NCBI RefSeq assembly: GCF_000264315.1
Contig: NZ_AJXU01000043.1
Location: forward strand, 1-64,000
Direction: 5' to 3'
DNA length: 64,000 bases
Origin: Rhodanobacter fulvus Jip2
GTDB lineage: Bacteria; Pseudomonadota; Gammaproteobacteria; Xanthomonadales; Rhodanobacteraceae
In this document: positions 25,085-34,538 of the stretch, piece after piece
Layout of the letters: the number at the start of each line of letters is the position of its first letter
How positions within the stretch are numbered: position 1 is the first letter of the stretch
Notes under the pieces: generated by a model
Seen by the model: only the letters and a program-made list of their open reading frames with translations
Databases searched by the model: none
Told to the model about the DNA's origin: nothing
Made by a program: the position numbers and the translations under genes

Positions 25085-25734
25085 ACGCGCCATCATCGAC
25101 AGCACGCGGCCGCTTCATCAGCCTCGAAGGCGGCGAGGGCGCCGGCAAAAGTACCTTGCTGGCGGGGTTGCGCGACTGGATCGGGCAGCAGGGCGTCACC
25201 CTGGTGCAGACGCGTGAACCCGGCGGCACCGAACTGGGCGAGGCGGTGCGCGCCATCGTGCTCGACCCGCGACACCACGGCCTGGCCGCTGAAACCGAAT
25301 TGCTGCTGATGTTCGCCTCGCGCGCGCAACTGGTGCGCGAGCGGATCGAGCCGGCGCTGGCGGCCGGCCAGTGGGTGCTGTGCGACCGTTTCGCCGACGC
25401 CAGCTACGCCTACCAGGGCGGCGGCCGTGGCCAACCCGTGCAACGCATCGCCGCGCTGGAGCAGTGGGCTTGCGCCGGTGTGACGCCGGACATGACCTTG
25501 CTGCTGGATCTTCCCGTGGCCACCGGCCGTGCCCGTGCCACGGGGCGCAGTGCACCCGACCGCATCGAGGGCGAGGCGGACGGCTTCTTCGAACGGGTAC
25601 GCGCCGCTTACCGTGAGCGCGCCGCGGCCGAGCCGTCGCGGTTCAGGGTCATCGATGCAACCCAATCGCCGGCGAAGGTACTCGCCGATGCCATCGATGC
25701 CGTGGCCGAATTGACCCGGGGCATCAACGCATGA
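25081..25734 (+). CDS. tmk: Thymidylate kinase
   Basis: Tmk phosphorylates dTMP to dTDP. The P-loop is EGGEGAGKST near residue 17, the dTMP-binding DRFADASYAYQGGGRG is intact, and a LID region follows (RIEGEADGFFERVRAAY). The ATG at 25081 overlaps the mltG stop. Length 217. Confidence 0.95.
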   Translation: MNAPSSTARGRFISLEGGEGAGKSTLLAGLRDWIGQQGVTLVQTREPGGTELGEAVRAIVLDPRHHGLAAETELLLMFASRAQLVRERIEPALAAGQWVLCDRFADASYAYQGGGRGQPVQRIAALEQWACAGVTPDMTLLLDLPVATGRARATGRSAPDRIEGEADGFFERVRAAYRERAAAEPSRFRVIDATQSPAKVLADAIDAVAELTRGINA

Positions 25735-26672
25735 ACACCCAACCGTGGCATGCGGAGCACTGGTCGCGGCTGCAGGCGCGGCGGGCGCGTGGTGCGCTGC
25801 CTCACGCCTTGCTGCTGTGCGGCCCCACCGGGTTGGGCAAGCGCGCGTTCGCACGGCGCTTCGTCCATGGGTTGCTGTGCGAACAGCCGAACGGGAATAC
25901 CGGCGACGCATGCGGCCACTGCCGCGCCTGCCTGTTGCTGGCGGCGGGCAGTCACCCGGATCTTGTCGGCTTGACCTACGGCCTGCGCAAGGACGGCGTG
26001 CAGCGCAGCGAAATCGTGGTGGAGCAGATCCGCGACCTGTCGGTGCGACTGGCGATGAGCAGCCAGTTCGGCGGCTGGCAGGTTGCCGTCATCGACCCGG
26101 CGGATGCGATGAACGCGGCCGCGGCCAACGCCCTGCTGAAAACGCTGGAGGAGCCTGCCGCGCAGACCATGCTGTTGCTGCTGGCCGACGCGCCCTGGCA
26201 ATTGCCGCAGACCATTCGCAGCCGCTGCCAGCGCATCGAGTTTCATTTGCCTACCACTGATCAGGCGCTGGCCTGGCTGCAGGCCGAGGGTGTCGCCGAT
26301 GCGGCCACGGCGCTGCAGGCGGCCGGTGGCAACCCGGGGCTGGCGCGTGACTGGACGGCGCAGGGCGCGCTCGACCGCCGCCGCGAAGTACGCAAGGACC
26401 TCGCCGCGCTGGCGGCGGGGCGCGGGCAGACGGCCGACGTCGTCAAGCGCTGGCTGGACGACGAGCCGGCGCAGCGGCTGTGGTTTGCCGCGCAGGCGTC
26501 GGCCGACGAAATGAAGTCGCGGGCCGATCGACAGGCTCCGCCGCTGTCCAGCGCCCTGGATGCCGACATGCTGGCGCAGTGGTATGCCGCCGCCAACCGC
26601 ACCCGCCACGCTTTGCGCGGCCCGTTGCGCGACGACCTGCTGTTGCTGGAGTTGCTGGCGATGTGGCGGTGA
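25731..26672 (+). CDS. holB: DNA polymerase III subunit delta'
   Basis: HolB is the stator of the clamp loader. The AAA+ fold is visible with a P-loop-like GPTGLGKRA in which the usual Ser/Thr is Arg, consistent with a non-hydrolysing subunit. It has zinc cysteines (CEQ...CGHCRAC), NALLKTLEEP and the sensor-type SRCQRIEF. Overlap with tmk is 4 nt. Length 313. Confidence 0.93.
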   Translation: MNTQPWHAEHWSRLQARRARGALPHALLLCGPTGLGKRAFARRFVHGLLCEQPNGNTGDACGHCRACLLLAAGSHPDLVGLTYGLRKDGVQRSEIVVEQIRDLSVRLAMSSQFGGWQVAVIDPADAMNAAAANALLKTLEEPAAQTMLLLLADAPWQLPQTIRSRCQRIEFHLPTTDQALAWLQAEGVADAATALQAAGGNPGLARDWTAQGALDRRREVRKDLAALAAGRGQTADVVKRWLDDEPAQRLWFAAQASADEMKSRADRQAPPLSSALDADMLAQWYAAANRTRHALRGPLRDDLLLLELLAMWR

Positions 26673-27628
26673 CGACACCGTCCGCCGGGCCCGCGGCGGC
26701 GGATGCCCTGACGAGCTTTACGGCGCATACGCGCCTGTTGATCGTGGCGCCGCATCCCGACGACGAAACCATCGCCAACGGTCTGCTGATCCAGCAGGTA
26801 CGCGCCGCTGGCGGCGAGGTCGGCATCGTGCTGTTGACTGACGGCGACAACAACCCCTGGCCGCAACGCTGGGTGGAACGGCGACTGTACATCGGCGCCG
26901 ACGGACGCCGGCGCTGGGGCGCGCGGCGTCACGCCGAACTGCTGCGGGCGATGCAGCGGCTGGGTGTTCCGGCCGCGGCACTGCAACAGCTGCACTGGCC
27001 CGATCTGGGCGTGACCTCCCGCCTGCTCTCGACGCACCAGGCCGCTGTTGCCGCGTTGACCTCCGCCATCACCACGTTCCGCCCGGACATCGTGGTGGCT
27101 CCCGCGTTGGGGGATCGCCATCCCGATCACGGCTCGGCGCACGTGCTGGCGCGCCTGGCACTGGCCAGGCTGCCGTCGGCGCCCGGGTTGCTGACGTACA
27201 TGGTGCATGGCCTGCAGAGCGATACGCCCGCGCTTCGTCTCGAAGGGTCGCCCACGGAGCAGGCGGCAAAGCGGTTTGCGCTGTCGGCGCATCACAGCCA
27301 GCTGGTACTCAGCGGGGGCAGGGTGCAGCGTCTTTCCGGACGGGCGGAGCGGTTTTTTGCCGTCCCCCCGTCACTCGCGGCGCCGGATGGCGGTTTGCCC
27401 TGGCGGCCGCCTGCGGCGCTGCATCCGTGGTTGCGACTCAGCCTGGTCGACGCCGCCGGTGCCCACACCTGGCGCTGGCGGGAGGCTCCGCTCCGGCGCG
27501 GCGATGCGGGCGGGTACCAGCTGTCGCCGCCGCGTGGCGAGCCGGTGGCCTCACCCCGTTTCGCGCGCCTGTCGCTGGCGGTTCCGTCGCCCTGGATATT
27601 TGATCATTGGGGCTGGTGTGAAGTGTGA
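26669..27628 (+). CDS. PIG-L family deacetylase
   Basis: PIG-L/LmbE enzymes are zinc-dependent N-acetylglucosamine-type deacetylases. The motif APHPDDET and the second HPDH motif (DRHPDHGSAH) are clear, and the 319-residue length fits. GTG at 26669 overlaps the holB stop (GTGA). In E. coli holB is followed by tatD, and in many xanthomonads by pilZ; here this deacetylase and a GGDEF-EAL gene precede pilZ. The C-terminal 100 residues (from about HPWLRLSL) are not recognised. Substrate is unknown; a cell-envelope sugar is a guess from family knowledge. Confidence 0.85.
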   Translation: MTTPSAGPAAADALTSFTAHTRLLIVAPHPDDETIANGLLIQQVRAAGGEVGIVLLTDGDNNPWPQRWVERRLYIGADGRRRWGARRHAELLRAMQRLGVPAAALQQLHWPDLGVTSRLLSTHQAAVAALTSAITTFRPDIVVAPALGDRHPDHGSAHVLARLALARLPSAPGLLTYMVHGLQSDTPALRLEGSPTEQAAKRFALSAHHSQLVLSGGRVQRLSGRAERFFAVPPSLAAPDGGLPWRPPAALHPWLRLSLVDAAGAHTWRWREAPLRRGDAGGYQLSPPRGEPVASPRFARLSLAVPSPWIFDHWGWCEV

Positions 27629-27806
27629 CACAGCCCCGGGTCGAGCGCTTTACACGCCGGGGTCACCCCGCTAGCTTGTGTCGGTACAGGGTGTGCTGGG
27701 GGCCCTGATTTGCGACCGCAGCGTTCCGCTCATCGGTGTTCAGGGATGGAAGGGGCGACGGGCAAAGCAGGACTGCCGGTGCTGTCCATTCGCCCGGACA
27801 ACAAGC

Positions 27807-30194
27807 ATGCGCGACAGGGACCAGCATCTGATGCCAGCAGCAACCGGTTTGCCGGTAGCGATGGCGGAGCGCGGTCCATCGCCCCGGCCGGTGGATGATG
27901 ATGCCCGGCAGCGACGCGCGCTGCGCCTGCTCAGTGACGTGGTCAGGGCCATCCACGCCCATCGCGATGAGTCGACCATGTTCGGCGACGTCTGCCGCCT
28001 GGCCGCAAGCTTTGATGATTGTCCGGTCGCGCTGATCGCCTTGCGCGAACCGTGCGGCGCACTGCGGTTGCGCACAACGGCCGGGCTGGCATGGGATGTT
28101 GATGCCACCACCGACCTTGCCGGTTCCGGTCGCCTGGCCAGCGTCGCCAGCATGGCCATCGACAGTGGAAAACCCGCGTGGCACACGCATGTCGCGCCGG
28201 CCGAGGCGGCGGATGCGTGGGATGAAAGCCTCGCGCAGGTCGGTGCGTTGCTGGCGTTGCCGCTGCATCGGGATCATGTTGTCGATGGCGTTTTCGTCAT
28301 CGGCGCCTACCAGGCCGATGCGTTTGCCGGGGTGGGCCTGTCGGTTTTTTCGGAGATCGCCGAGGAGCTGGGCCGGGCCCTGCCATCCCATGGCTCGCCC
28401 CCGGCGCGACTGCCGCACAGGGCTGACCTGCCCTTCAGCGCGGCGTATGTCCGGGCGGTGTTGTCCAGCCAGTACACCGGCGTGCTGGTGATGTCCGAGG
28501 ACAATCATGTGGTGCTGGCGAACGAGGCGTTCTGTGCCTTGTTCGGCATCACCGACCCACCCATCACCCTCGAGAACATGCCGGCGGAAAACCTGTACGA
28601 GCGCATGTGGTCCGCGTACGCCGATCCCGATCAGGAGTGGGCCCGCGTCCGGGAGATCGTGGCCCGGGGCGAAACGGTCCGGGGCGACGAGGTGCAGATC
28701 CATGGCGGCCGCATTTTCCTGCGCGACTTCACCCCGATCACCACCCATGGCCGGCCAAACGGGCGGATCTGGCATCAGCACGAAATCACCGAGCGGAAAA
28801 TGTACGAGGCGCGGGTCGAGCGGCTGGCCTTCTATGACGTGGTAACCGGGCTGCCCAACCGGCGCCTGCTGTTCGAACGGCTGGAGCAGGGGCGCGTGCT
28901 GGCGACCACGCAGCGCTCGCTGATTGCGGTGGGCGTGCTGGACCTGGATCGCTTCAAGAGCGTCAACGACAGCGTCGGCCATGCCGGCGGCGACCACGTG
29001 CTGGCGGAGGCCTCGTCACGCGTCGCCGCGTTGCTGCGCGAGGCCGACGTGCTGGCCCGGTTTGGTGGTGACGAGTTCGGGCTGGTCATATCGGGCCTGG
29101 ACAGCAAGGAGCAGCTCGACGCGATCAGCCGCTGCATCCTGCAGGCACTGCGCGCGCCTTTCGATCTGCGGGGGGAACTGCTCTACCTTTCAGCCAGCAT
29201 CGGGTGGACGCTCTATCCGCTGGACACCTCGGACGCCGAGGGCCTGCTGCGCCACGCGGACATGGCCATGTATGCGGCCAAGGAGGAGGGCAAGGACCGC
29301 GGCCTGTTGTACGAACCGGCGATGGAAGAGGAGCAGGTGCGCCTGCAGGCGATGCGCGAGCGGATGGCGCAGGCGCTGCTGCAGTCGCGCCTGCAGCTGT
29401 TGTTCCAGCCGATCGTCTATATCGACGGGCTTCCCGGCCTGCATGGCGTGGCGGGGATGGAGGCACTCCTGCGCTTGCGCGATGGTGAAGACGGGCTGAT
29501 CGAGCCCGCGCATTTCATGCATGTGCTGGACGACCCGCAACTGGCCCGCCCCATCGGTCGCTATGTGCTGGACGAGGCATTGAAGCAATGCCAGGCGTGG
29601 ATGCGCCTGGGCGTCTCGATTCCCGTGTCGATCAACATCAGCACCCGGCACTTGCTGCACCCGGCCTTCTTCGCCGACATCGATACGGCGCTGGACAGTT
29701 ATCCGGGCGTGATGGATGTCGGCTTCGGCATCGAGGTGACCGAGACCGGCCCGACGATGGACCATGCCCGGGCCAAGGTGGTTATCGAGGAGTGCCGGCG
29801 CCGCGGCATCCGCGTGGGTCTGGACGATTTCGGCACCGGCACGGCATCGCTAAGCCATATCCAGAAACTGGATATCGAACACATCAAGCTCGACCAGAGT
29901 TTCGTGCGCGATATCCTGAGTGACGAACGCAACGTGGCGATCGCCGCCGGCGTCATCACCACCGCCCGCATGCTGGCCAAGACGGTGATCGCGGAAGGGG
30001 TCGAAACCTCGGAGCAGGGCGATCTGCTGGCCATGCTGGGTTGTCACCAGCTGCAGGGTTTCTCCATTTCGCGCCCGATGCCTTCCGAGGCGGTGCCTGG
30101 CTGGGTGGCGGACTGGAAGCCCCCTGCATCTTGGGAGCGACTGGTCGGCGAGCGGCGGAACCAGCAGGCCGTGCAGCCCCCTGCGGTGCGCTGA
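27807..30194 (+). CDS. GAF-PAS-GGDEF-EAL cyclic di-GMP enzyme
   Basis: A soluble protein with an N-terminal GAF-like sensor (about residues 35-190), a PAS domain (about 213-330), a diguanylate cyclase domain and a phosphodiesterase domain. The GGDEF motif is intact at 420-424, with the inhibitory RxxD (READ) five residues upstream. The EAL domain has Glu552 in MEALLR, VSINIS, EVTETG, LDDFGTG (Asp673/674), IKLDQ and IAEGVET, so all usual metal and catalytic residues are present. No membrane segment is seen. The start is uncertain: GTG at 27678 or ATG at 27831 are alternatives. It lies just before pilZ, as a possible pilus regulator. Confidence 0.85.
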   Translation: MRDRDQHLMPAATGLPVAMAERGPSPRPVDDDARQRRALRLLSDVVRAIHAHRDESTMFGDVCRLAASFDDCPVALIALREPCGALRLRTTAGLAWDVDATTDLAGSGRLASVASMAIDSGKPAWHTHVAPAEAADAWDESLAQVGALLALPLHRDHVVDGVFVIGAYQADAFAGVGLSVFSEIAEELGRALPSHGSPPARLPHRADLPFSAAYVRAVLSSQYTGVLVMSEDNHVVLANEAFCALFGITDPPITLENMPAENLYERMWSAYADPDQEWARVREIVARGETVRGDEVQIHGGRIFLRDFTPITTHGRPNGRIWHQHEITERKMYEARVERLAFYDVVTGLPNRRLLFERLEQGRVLATTQRSLIAVGVLDLDRFKSVNDSVGHAGGDHVLAEASSRVAALLREADVLARFGGDEFGLVISGLDSKEQLDAISRCILQALRAPFDLRGELLYLSASIGWTLYPLDTSDAEGLLRHADMAMYAAKEEGKDRGLLYEPAMEEEQVRLQAMRERMAQALLQSRLQLLFQPIVYIDGLPGLHGVAGMEALLRLRDGEDGLIEPAHFMHVLDDPQLARPIGRYVLDEALKQCQAWMRLGVSIPVSINISTRHLLHPAFFADIDTALDSYPGVMDVGFGIEVTETGPTMDHARAKVVIEECRRRGIRVGLDDFGTGTASLSHIQKLDIEHIKLDQSFVRDILSDERNVAIAAGVITTARMLAKTVIAEGVETSEQGDLLAMLGCHQLQGFSISRPMPSEAVPGWVADWKPPASWERLVGERRNQQAVQPPAVR

Positions 30195-30278
30195 TCGCCT
30201 GCGGTGGTGCGATCGCCCGGCAGCATCTACCATCATGCCCATTGAGCGGGCGGTGCAGCCGCCATCCAGGAGTCGAAC

Positions 30279-30632
30279 ATGAAACCCGTGGCCGCCCGGC
30301 AGGGCATCATCTCGTTGAAGATCAAGGACGCCGTGTCGCTGTACAACGCGTACATGCCCTTTCTGAAACATGGCGGATTGTTCGCACCCAGCGAACACGT
30401 CTATGCGCTGGGCGACGAAGTGGTGCTGCTGGTTACCCTGGCCGAGGAAACCGAGCGCCTGTCGGTCGTGGGCAAGGTGGTATGGATCAGTCCGGCCGGT
30501 GCGCAGGGCAATCGTGCGGCGGGCATCGGTATCCACTTCAACGAATCCAGCGACGCGGAAGCCGCGCGCAGCCGCATCGAGAACATCCTGGCCGGCACAC
30601 TCAACTCCGAGCGCCCGACCAATACGATGTGA
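30279..30632 (+). CDS. pilZ: PilZ domain protein, type IV pilus assembly
   Basis: A 117-residue protein matching canonical PilZ of xanthomonads (ISLKIKDAVSLYNAYMPFLKHGGLFAPS). It lacks the RxxxR and D/NxSxxG c-di-GMP-binding motifs, as in Xanthomonas PilZ, which acts through partners such as the EAL protein FimX and ATPase PilB. CAGGAG precedes the ATG. The usual holB-pilZ pairing is interrupted by two genes. Confidence 0.88.
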   Translation: MKPVAARQGIISLKIKDAVSLYNAYMPFLKHGGLFAPSEHVYALGDEVVLLVTLAEETERLSVVGKVVWISPAGAQGNRAAGIGIHFNESSDAEAARSRIENILAGTLNSERPTNTM

Positions 30633-30705
30633 CCGTTCGTGGTCACGCGAACCACCCATGTCGTCGCGTTGTCGCCGCTGCAGACGCGCGCCATGTCGTC
30701 AAGGC

Positions 30706-30736
30706 TTGTCCCTCGACCCATGGGCGCTGATACAAT
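30706..30736 (+). promoter_or_regulatory. Possible promoter of the nuo operon
   Basis: TTGTCC and TACAAT are separated by 19 nt, longer than ideal, in the 279-bp gap before nuoA. The rest of the gap has no gene; no secG or tRNA-Leu, frequent nuo neighbours elsewhere, is found. Confidence 0.3.
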
Positions 30737-30911
30737 GGCCGGATTCGCGAACTCGCTTCGCGGAACGTCGAACGCCAGCGGGTTCATCCGCGGACGTGGC
30801 TGAGCAGCCCATGGCCCAAGCGGCCTGTCGAATCGAAGTCGCCGGACCGTAAGTTGCTGGGTTGAACCCCGCGGTCACTGATGCGCCCGATGGCGCGGAG
30901 GTCGTTGCACC

Positions 30912-31268
30912 GTGCTTGCCGAATATTGGCCTGTCCTGTTGTTCATCGGCGTTGCCACCGGCCTCGGGCTGGTGCTGCTGGCGGTTGGCCTGCTGGCCGG
31001 CCCGCGTCGTCCCGAAGCCGAGAAGCTGGCGCCGTACGAATGCGGTTTCGAGGCGTTCGAGGACGCCCGCATGCGTTTCGACGTGCGCTACTACCTGCTC
31101 GCCATCCTGTTCATCATCTTCGACCTGGAAATCGCCTTCCTGTTTCCGTGGGCGGTGGTGTTCAAGCAGATCGGGCTGATCGCGCTGATCGAGATGGGCC
31201 TGTTCCTGCTGCTGCTGGTGATCGGCTTTGCCTACGTGTGGAAGAAGGGAGCACTGGAATGGGAATGA
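30912..31268 (+). CDS. nuoA: NADH-quinone oxidoreductase subunit A
   Basis: Membrane subunit of respiratory complex I, 118 residues, three membrane helices. The [32 protein letters not shown] loop, including the quinone-path cysteine, is conserved. The start is GTG at 30912. It is the first of fourteen nuo genes in the standard A-N order. Confidence 0.95.
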   Translation: MLAEYWPVLLFIGVATGLGLVLLAVGLLAGPRRPEAEKLAPYECGFEAFEDARMRFDVRYYLLAILFIIFDLEIAFLFPWAVVFKQIGLIALIEMGLFLLLLVIGFAYVWKKGALEWE

Positions 31269-31816
31269 TGGAATCCGTCAGCGGGGTGATGCACAACCCG
31301 CAGCCGCTGAACCTGGTGGACGACATCCTGCGCCCGGCCGGTGACAACCCGGTGGTGCAGCGCGGCTTTGCCACCACCAGCGTGGATGCCTTGATGAACT
31401 GGGCGCGCACCGGCTCGATGTGGCCGATGACGTTCGGCCTGGCCTGTTGCGCGGTGGAAATGATGCACGCCGGCGCGTCGCGACTGGACCTTGACCGTTA
31501 CGGCGTGATCTTCCGCCCCAGCCCGCGCCAGTCCGACGTGATGATCGTGGCCGGTACCCTGGTCAACAAGATGGCCCCGGCGCTGCGCAAGGTCTACGAC
31601 CAGATGCCCGAGCCGAAATGGGTGATCTCGATGGGTAGCTGCGCCAACGGCGGCGGCTACTACCATTATTCCTACTCGGTGGTGCGTGGTTGCGACCGCA
31701 TCGTGCCGGTGGACATCTACGTGCCAGGCTGCCCGCCCACGGCGGAGGCGCTGATCCACGGCATCCTGCAACTGCAGAAGAAAATCCGCCGCACCAGCAC
31801 CATCGCGCGTTCGTAG
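31259..31816 (+). CDS. nuoB: NADH-quinone oxidoreductase subunit B
   Basis: Peripheral-arm subunit carrying [4Fe-4S] cluster N2. The cluster cysteines are visible in [20 protein letters not shown] and [13 protein letters not shown] at 31259 is chosen because AAGGGAG lies 7 nt upstream, giving a 10-nt overlap with nuoA; ATG at 31265 or 31268 are alternatives. Length 185. Confidence 0.95.
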   Translation: MGMMESVSGVMHNPQPLNLVDDILRPAGDNPVVQRGFATTSVDALMNWARTGSMWPMTFGLACCAVEMMHAGASRLDLDRYGVIFRPSPRQSDVMIVAGTLVNKMAPALRKVYDQMPEPKWVISMGSCANGGGYYHYSYSVVRGCDRIVPVDIYVPGCPPTAEALIHGILQLQKKIRRTSTIARS

Positions 31817-31824
31817 GCCCCGAC

Positions 31825-32553
31825 ATGACCGACACATCCGCGACCTCGCTGTCCGACCAGCTCGCCGCCCGCTTCGGCGACACGCTCACCCTCAGCACCG
31901 TCCGCAACGAAACCACCGCCGAACTGGCCGCCGCCGACCTGATCGCCGTGGCCACCGCGCTGCGTGATGAGCCCGCGTTCCGCTTCAGCGAATTGATCGA
32001 TCTTTGCGGCGTCGACTACCTCGGTTACGGCCAGACCGAGTGGGATACCGAATCGGTTTCCGGCACCGGTTTCTCGCGTGGCGTGGAAGGCCAGGCGATG
32101 GGCCGTTTCACCTGGGCCGAGCGCCCGCGCGACAGCAATCATCCGCGCCGCTTCGCCTCGGTCATTCAACTGCTGTCGATCGAGCACAACCGGCGCCTGC
32201 GCCTGCGCGTGTTCTGCGACGACGACAGCATGCCGCTGCTGCCGTCGCTGACCCTGATCTGGCCGTCCGTGAACTGGTTCGAGCGCGAGGCGTTCGACCT
32301 GTACGGCATCATTTTCGATGGCCACCAGGATCTGCGCCGCATCCTCACCGACTACGGTTTCGTGGGCCATCCGTTCCGCAAGGATTTCCCGCTGATCGGC
32401 AACGTGGAAGTGCGCTACGACCCCGAGCAGAAGCGGGTCATCTACGAGCCGGTGTCGATCGAGCCGCGCGTGCTGGTGCCGCGCACCATCCGTGACGACG
32501 CCGACCTGATGCAGGCGCGGGCCGAAGCCGCCGACCAATGGCGGGAGAATTGA
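31825..32553 (+). CDS. nuoC: NADH-quinone oxidoreductase subunit C
   Basis: 30-kDa peripheral-arm subunit, 242 residues. The signature region [30 protein letters not shown]-type and GHPFRKDFP are intact. It is separate from nuoD, unlike the fused NuoCD of E. coli. The start is at 31825, 8 nt after nuoB. Confidence 0.95.
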   Translation: MTDTSATSLSDQLAARFGDTLTLSTVRNETTAELAAADLIAVATALRDEPAFRFSELIDLCGVDYLGYGQTEWDTESVSGTGFSRGVEGQAMGRFTWAERPRDSNHPRRFASVIQLLSIEHNRRLRLRVFCDDDSMPLLPSLTLIWPSVNWFEREAFDLYGIIFDGHQDLRRILTDYGFVGHPFRKDFPLIGNVEVRYDPEQKRVIYEPVSIEPRVLVPRTIRDDADLMQARAEAADQWREN

Positions 32554-32555
32554 GC

Positions 32556-33809
32556 ATGCAGGAAATCCGCAATTACACGATGAACTTCGGCCCGCAGCAT
32601 CCGGCCGCTCACGGCGTGCTGCGTCTGGTGATGGAAATGGACGGCGAGACCATCGTTCGCGCCGATCCGCACATCGGCCTGCTGCATCGTGGCACCGAGA
32701 AACTGGCCGAGTCCAAGCCGTTCAACCAGTCCATCGGCTACATGGATCGACTCGATTACGTCTCCATGATGTGCAACGAGCACGCCTACGTGCGCGCCAT
32801 CGAAACCCTGCTGGGCATCGAGGCGCCGGTGCGTGCGCAATACATCCGCACCATGTTCGACGAGATCACCCGCATCCTGAACCACCTGATGTGGATCGGT
32901 TCGAACGGTCTCGACCTGGGCGCGATGGCGGTGTTCCTGTACGCGTTCCGCGAGCGCGAGGAGCTGATGGACGTCTATGAGGCGGTGTCGGGCGCGCGCA
33001 TGCACGCCACGTACTACCGCCCCGGCGGCGTCTATCGCGACCTGCCGGCGCAGATGTCGCAGTACCGCGAATCGCCGTGGCACAAGGGCAACGACCTCAA
33101 GCGCATCAACAGCTGGCGCGAAGGTTCGATGCTGGATTACCTCGACGCCTTCACGGCGGATTTCCCGAGCAAGGTCGACGAGTACGAGGAACTGCTCACC
33201 ACCAACCGCATCTGGAAGCAGCGCACCGTCGGCATCGGCGTGATCTCCCCGGAGCTGGCCCAGCAATGGGGCATGACCGGCGTGATGCTGCGCGGTTCGG
33301 GCGTGGAGTGGGACCTGCGCAAGAAGCAGCCCTACGCGAAGTACGCCGAGATGGATTTCGACCTTCCGGTCGGCGTCAACGGCGACTGCTACGACCGCTA
33401 CCTGTGCCGCGTCGAGGAGATGCGCCAGTCCAACCGCATCATCCAGCAATGCGTGCAGTGGCTGAAGGCCAACCCCGGCCCGGTGATGGTGAAGAACTTC
33501 AAGGTCGCGCCGCCGTCGCGGGTCGAGATGAAGGAGGACATGGAAGCCCTCATCCACCACTTCAAGCTGTTCACCGAAGGCTATTGCGTGCCGGCCGGCG
33601 AGACCTATTGCGCGGTCGAGGCGCCCAAGGGCGAGTTCGGCTGCTACCTGGTGTCCGACGGCGCCAACAAGCCGTTCCGCGTGCACCTGCGTGCACCGGG
33701 TTTCGCCCACCTGTCATCCATGGACACCATCGTGCGCGGCCACATGCTGGCCGACGTGGTGGCCATGATCGGAACCTACGACCTCGTGTTCGGCGAAGTG
33801 GATCGATGA
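32556..33809 (+). CDS. nuoD: NADH-quinone oxidoreductase subunit D
   Basis: 49-kDa subunit that helps form the quinone site, 417 residues. It opens with [20 protein letters not shown] and keeps [20 protein letters not shown] and the C-terminal [30 protein letters not shown]-type end. GGGAG sits upstream of ATG 32556; ATG 32538 lies within nuoC and is rejected. A heptad array follows. Confidence 0.95.
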   Translation: MQEIRNYTMNFGPQHPAAHGVLRLVMEMDGETIVRADPHIGLLHRGTEKLAESKPFNQSIGYMDRLDYVSMMCNEHAYVRAIETLLGIEAPVRAQYIRTMFDEITRILNHLMWIGSNGLDLGAMAVFLYAFREREELMDVYEAVSGARMHATYYRPGGVYRDLPAQMSQYRESPWHKGNDLKRINSWREGSMLDYLDAFTADFPSKVDEYEELLTTNRIWKQRTVGIGVISPELAQQWGMTGVMLRGSGVEWDLRKKQPYAKYAEMDFDLPVGVNGDCYDRYLCRVEEMRQSNRIIQQCVQWLKANPGPVMVKNFKVAPPSRVEMKEDMEALIHHFKLFTEGYCVPAGETYCAVEAPKGEFGCYLVSDGANKPFRVHLRAPGFAHLSSMDTIVRGHMLADVVAMIGTYDLVFGEVDR

Positions 33810-33812
33810 ATA

Positions 33813-33961
33813 CGGGAATCGGGAATAGGGAGTCGGGAATGGGTAGAGCGCACCGCTGCAGCTCCGCCTTTCGTATTTCGACGAGTCGCAAATGTTGCAA
33901 TGGAGTAGGGACGGTAGTGCGACGGGTCGGGTCTTTCCGACTCCCGATTCCCGATTCCCGG
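33813..33961. repeat. Inverted GGGAAT heptad array, copy B
   Basis: The left arm (33813-33843) has four 7-nt units of GGGAATC, GGGAATA, GGGAGTC and GGGAATG type. The right arm (33937-33961) carries the inverse CTCCCGATTCCCGATTCCC units ending CCCGG. The loop is about 93 nt. It lies between nuoD and nuoE and ends 10 nt before the nuoE ATG. Confidence 0.85.
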
Positions 33962-33971
33962 AGTTTCACGC

Positions 33972-34538
33972 ATGAAAGCCACCGGACATTTCGAGCAGGT
34001 CAGGCACGTCGATCCGACGGTCGTACTGACCGAGCAAACCCGTCACCACATCGACAAGTGGGTGGCCAAGTTCCCGCCCGACCGCAAGCGGTCGGCGCTG
34101 ATCCAGGCGCTGTTCGGCGCGCAGGAGCAGAACCGTGGCTTCCTCACCGATGAGCTGATCACGGCGGTGGCCAAGTATCTGGACGTGCCGTCGATCTGGG
34201 CCTACGAGGTGGCCAGTTTCTACTCGATGCTGGAAACCAGGCCGGTGGCGCGCAACAACGTGGCGATCTGCACCAATATCTCGTGCTGGCTGAATGGCGC
34301 CGAGGATCTGGTGCGTCATTGCGAACAGAAGCTCGGCATCAAGCTGGGCGAAAGCACCGCGGACGGACGCGTGTACCTGAAGAACGAAGAAGAATGCATC
34401 GCGGCCTGCGTTTACGCGCCGGCGGCCACGGTCAATGGTCACTACCACGAGCACCTCACCATCGAAAAGCTGGACGCCATCCTTGATGGGCTGAGCGTCG
34501 ATGGCCCGGATCACGGGCACGCAGGGGAGGCGCACTGA
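33972..34538 (+). CDS. nuoE: NADH-quinone oxidoreductase subunit E
   Basis: 24-kDa subunit with [2Fe-2S] cluster N1a. The ligands are CTNISC (Cx4C) and CIAAC (Cx3C). The 188-residue product starts at 33972 ([13 protein letters not shown]). Its leader is the heptad array, with no standard Shine-Dalgarno sequence. The stop overlaps nuoF (TGATG). Confidence 0.94.
   Translation: MKATGHFEQVRHVDPTVVLTEQTRHHIDKWVAKFPPDRKRSALIQALFGAQEQNRGFLTDELITAVAKYLDVPSIWAYEVASFYSMLETRPVARNNVAICTNISCWLNGAEDLVRHCEQKLGIKLGESTADGRVYLKNEEECIAACVYAPAATVNGHYHEHLTIEKLDAILDGLSVDGPDHGHAGEAH

Noticed and set aside
27629-27806. c-di-GMP riboswitch upstream of the GGDEF-EAL gene
   Set aside because: A CCCCGG/CCGGGG pairing exists, but no GEMM-like conserved core could be recognised.
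30633-30911. tRNA-Leu or secG upstream of nuoA
   Set aside because: The GGGTT-like pieces here do not form a cloverleaf and no small membrane-protein frame is present.
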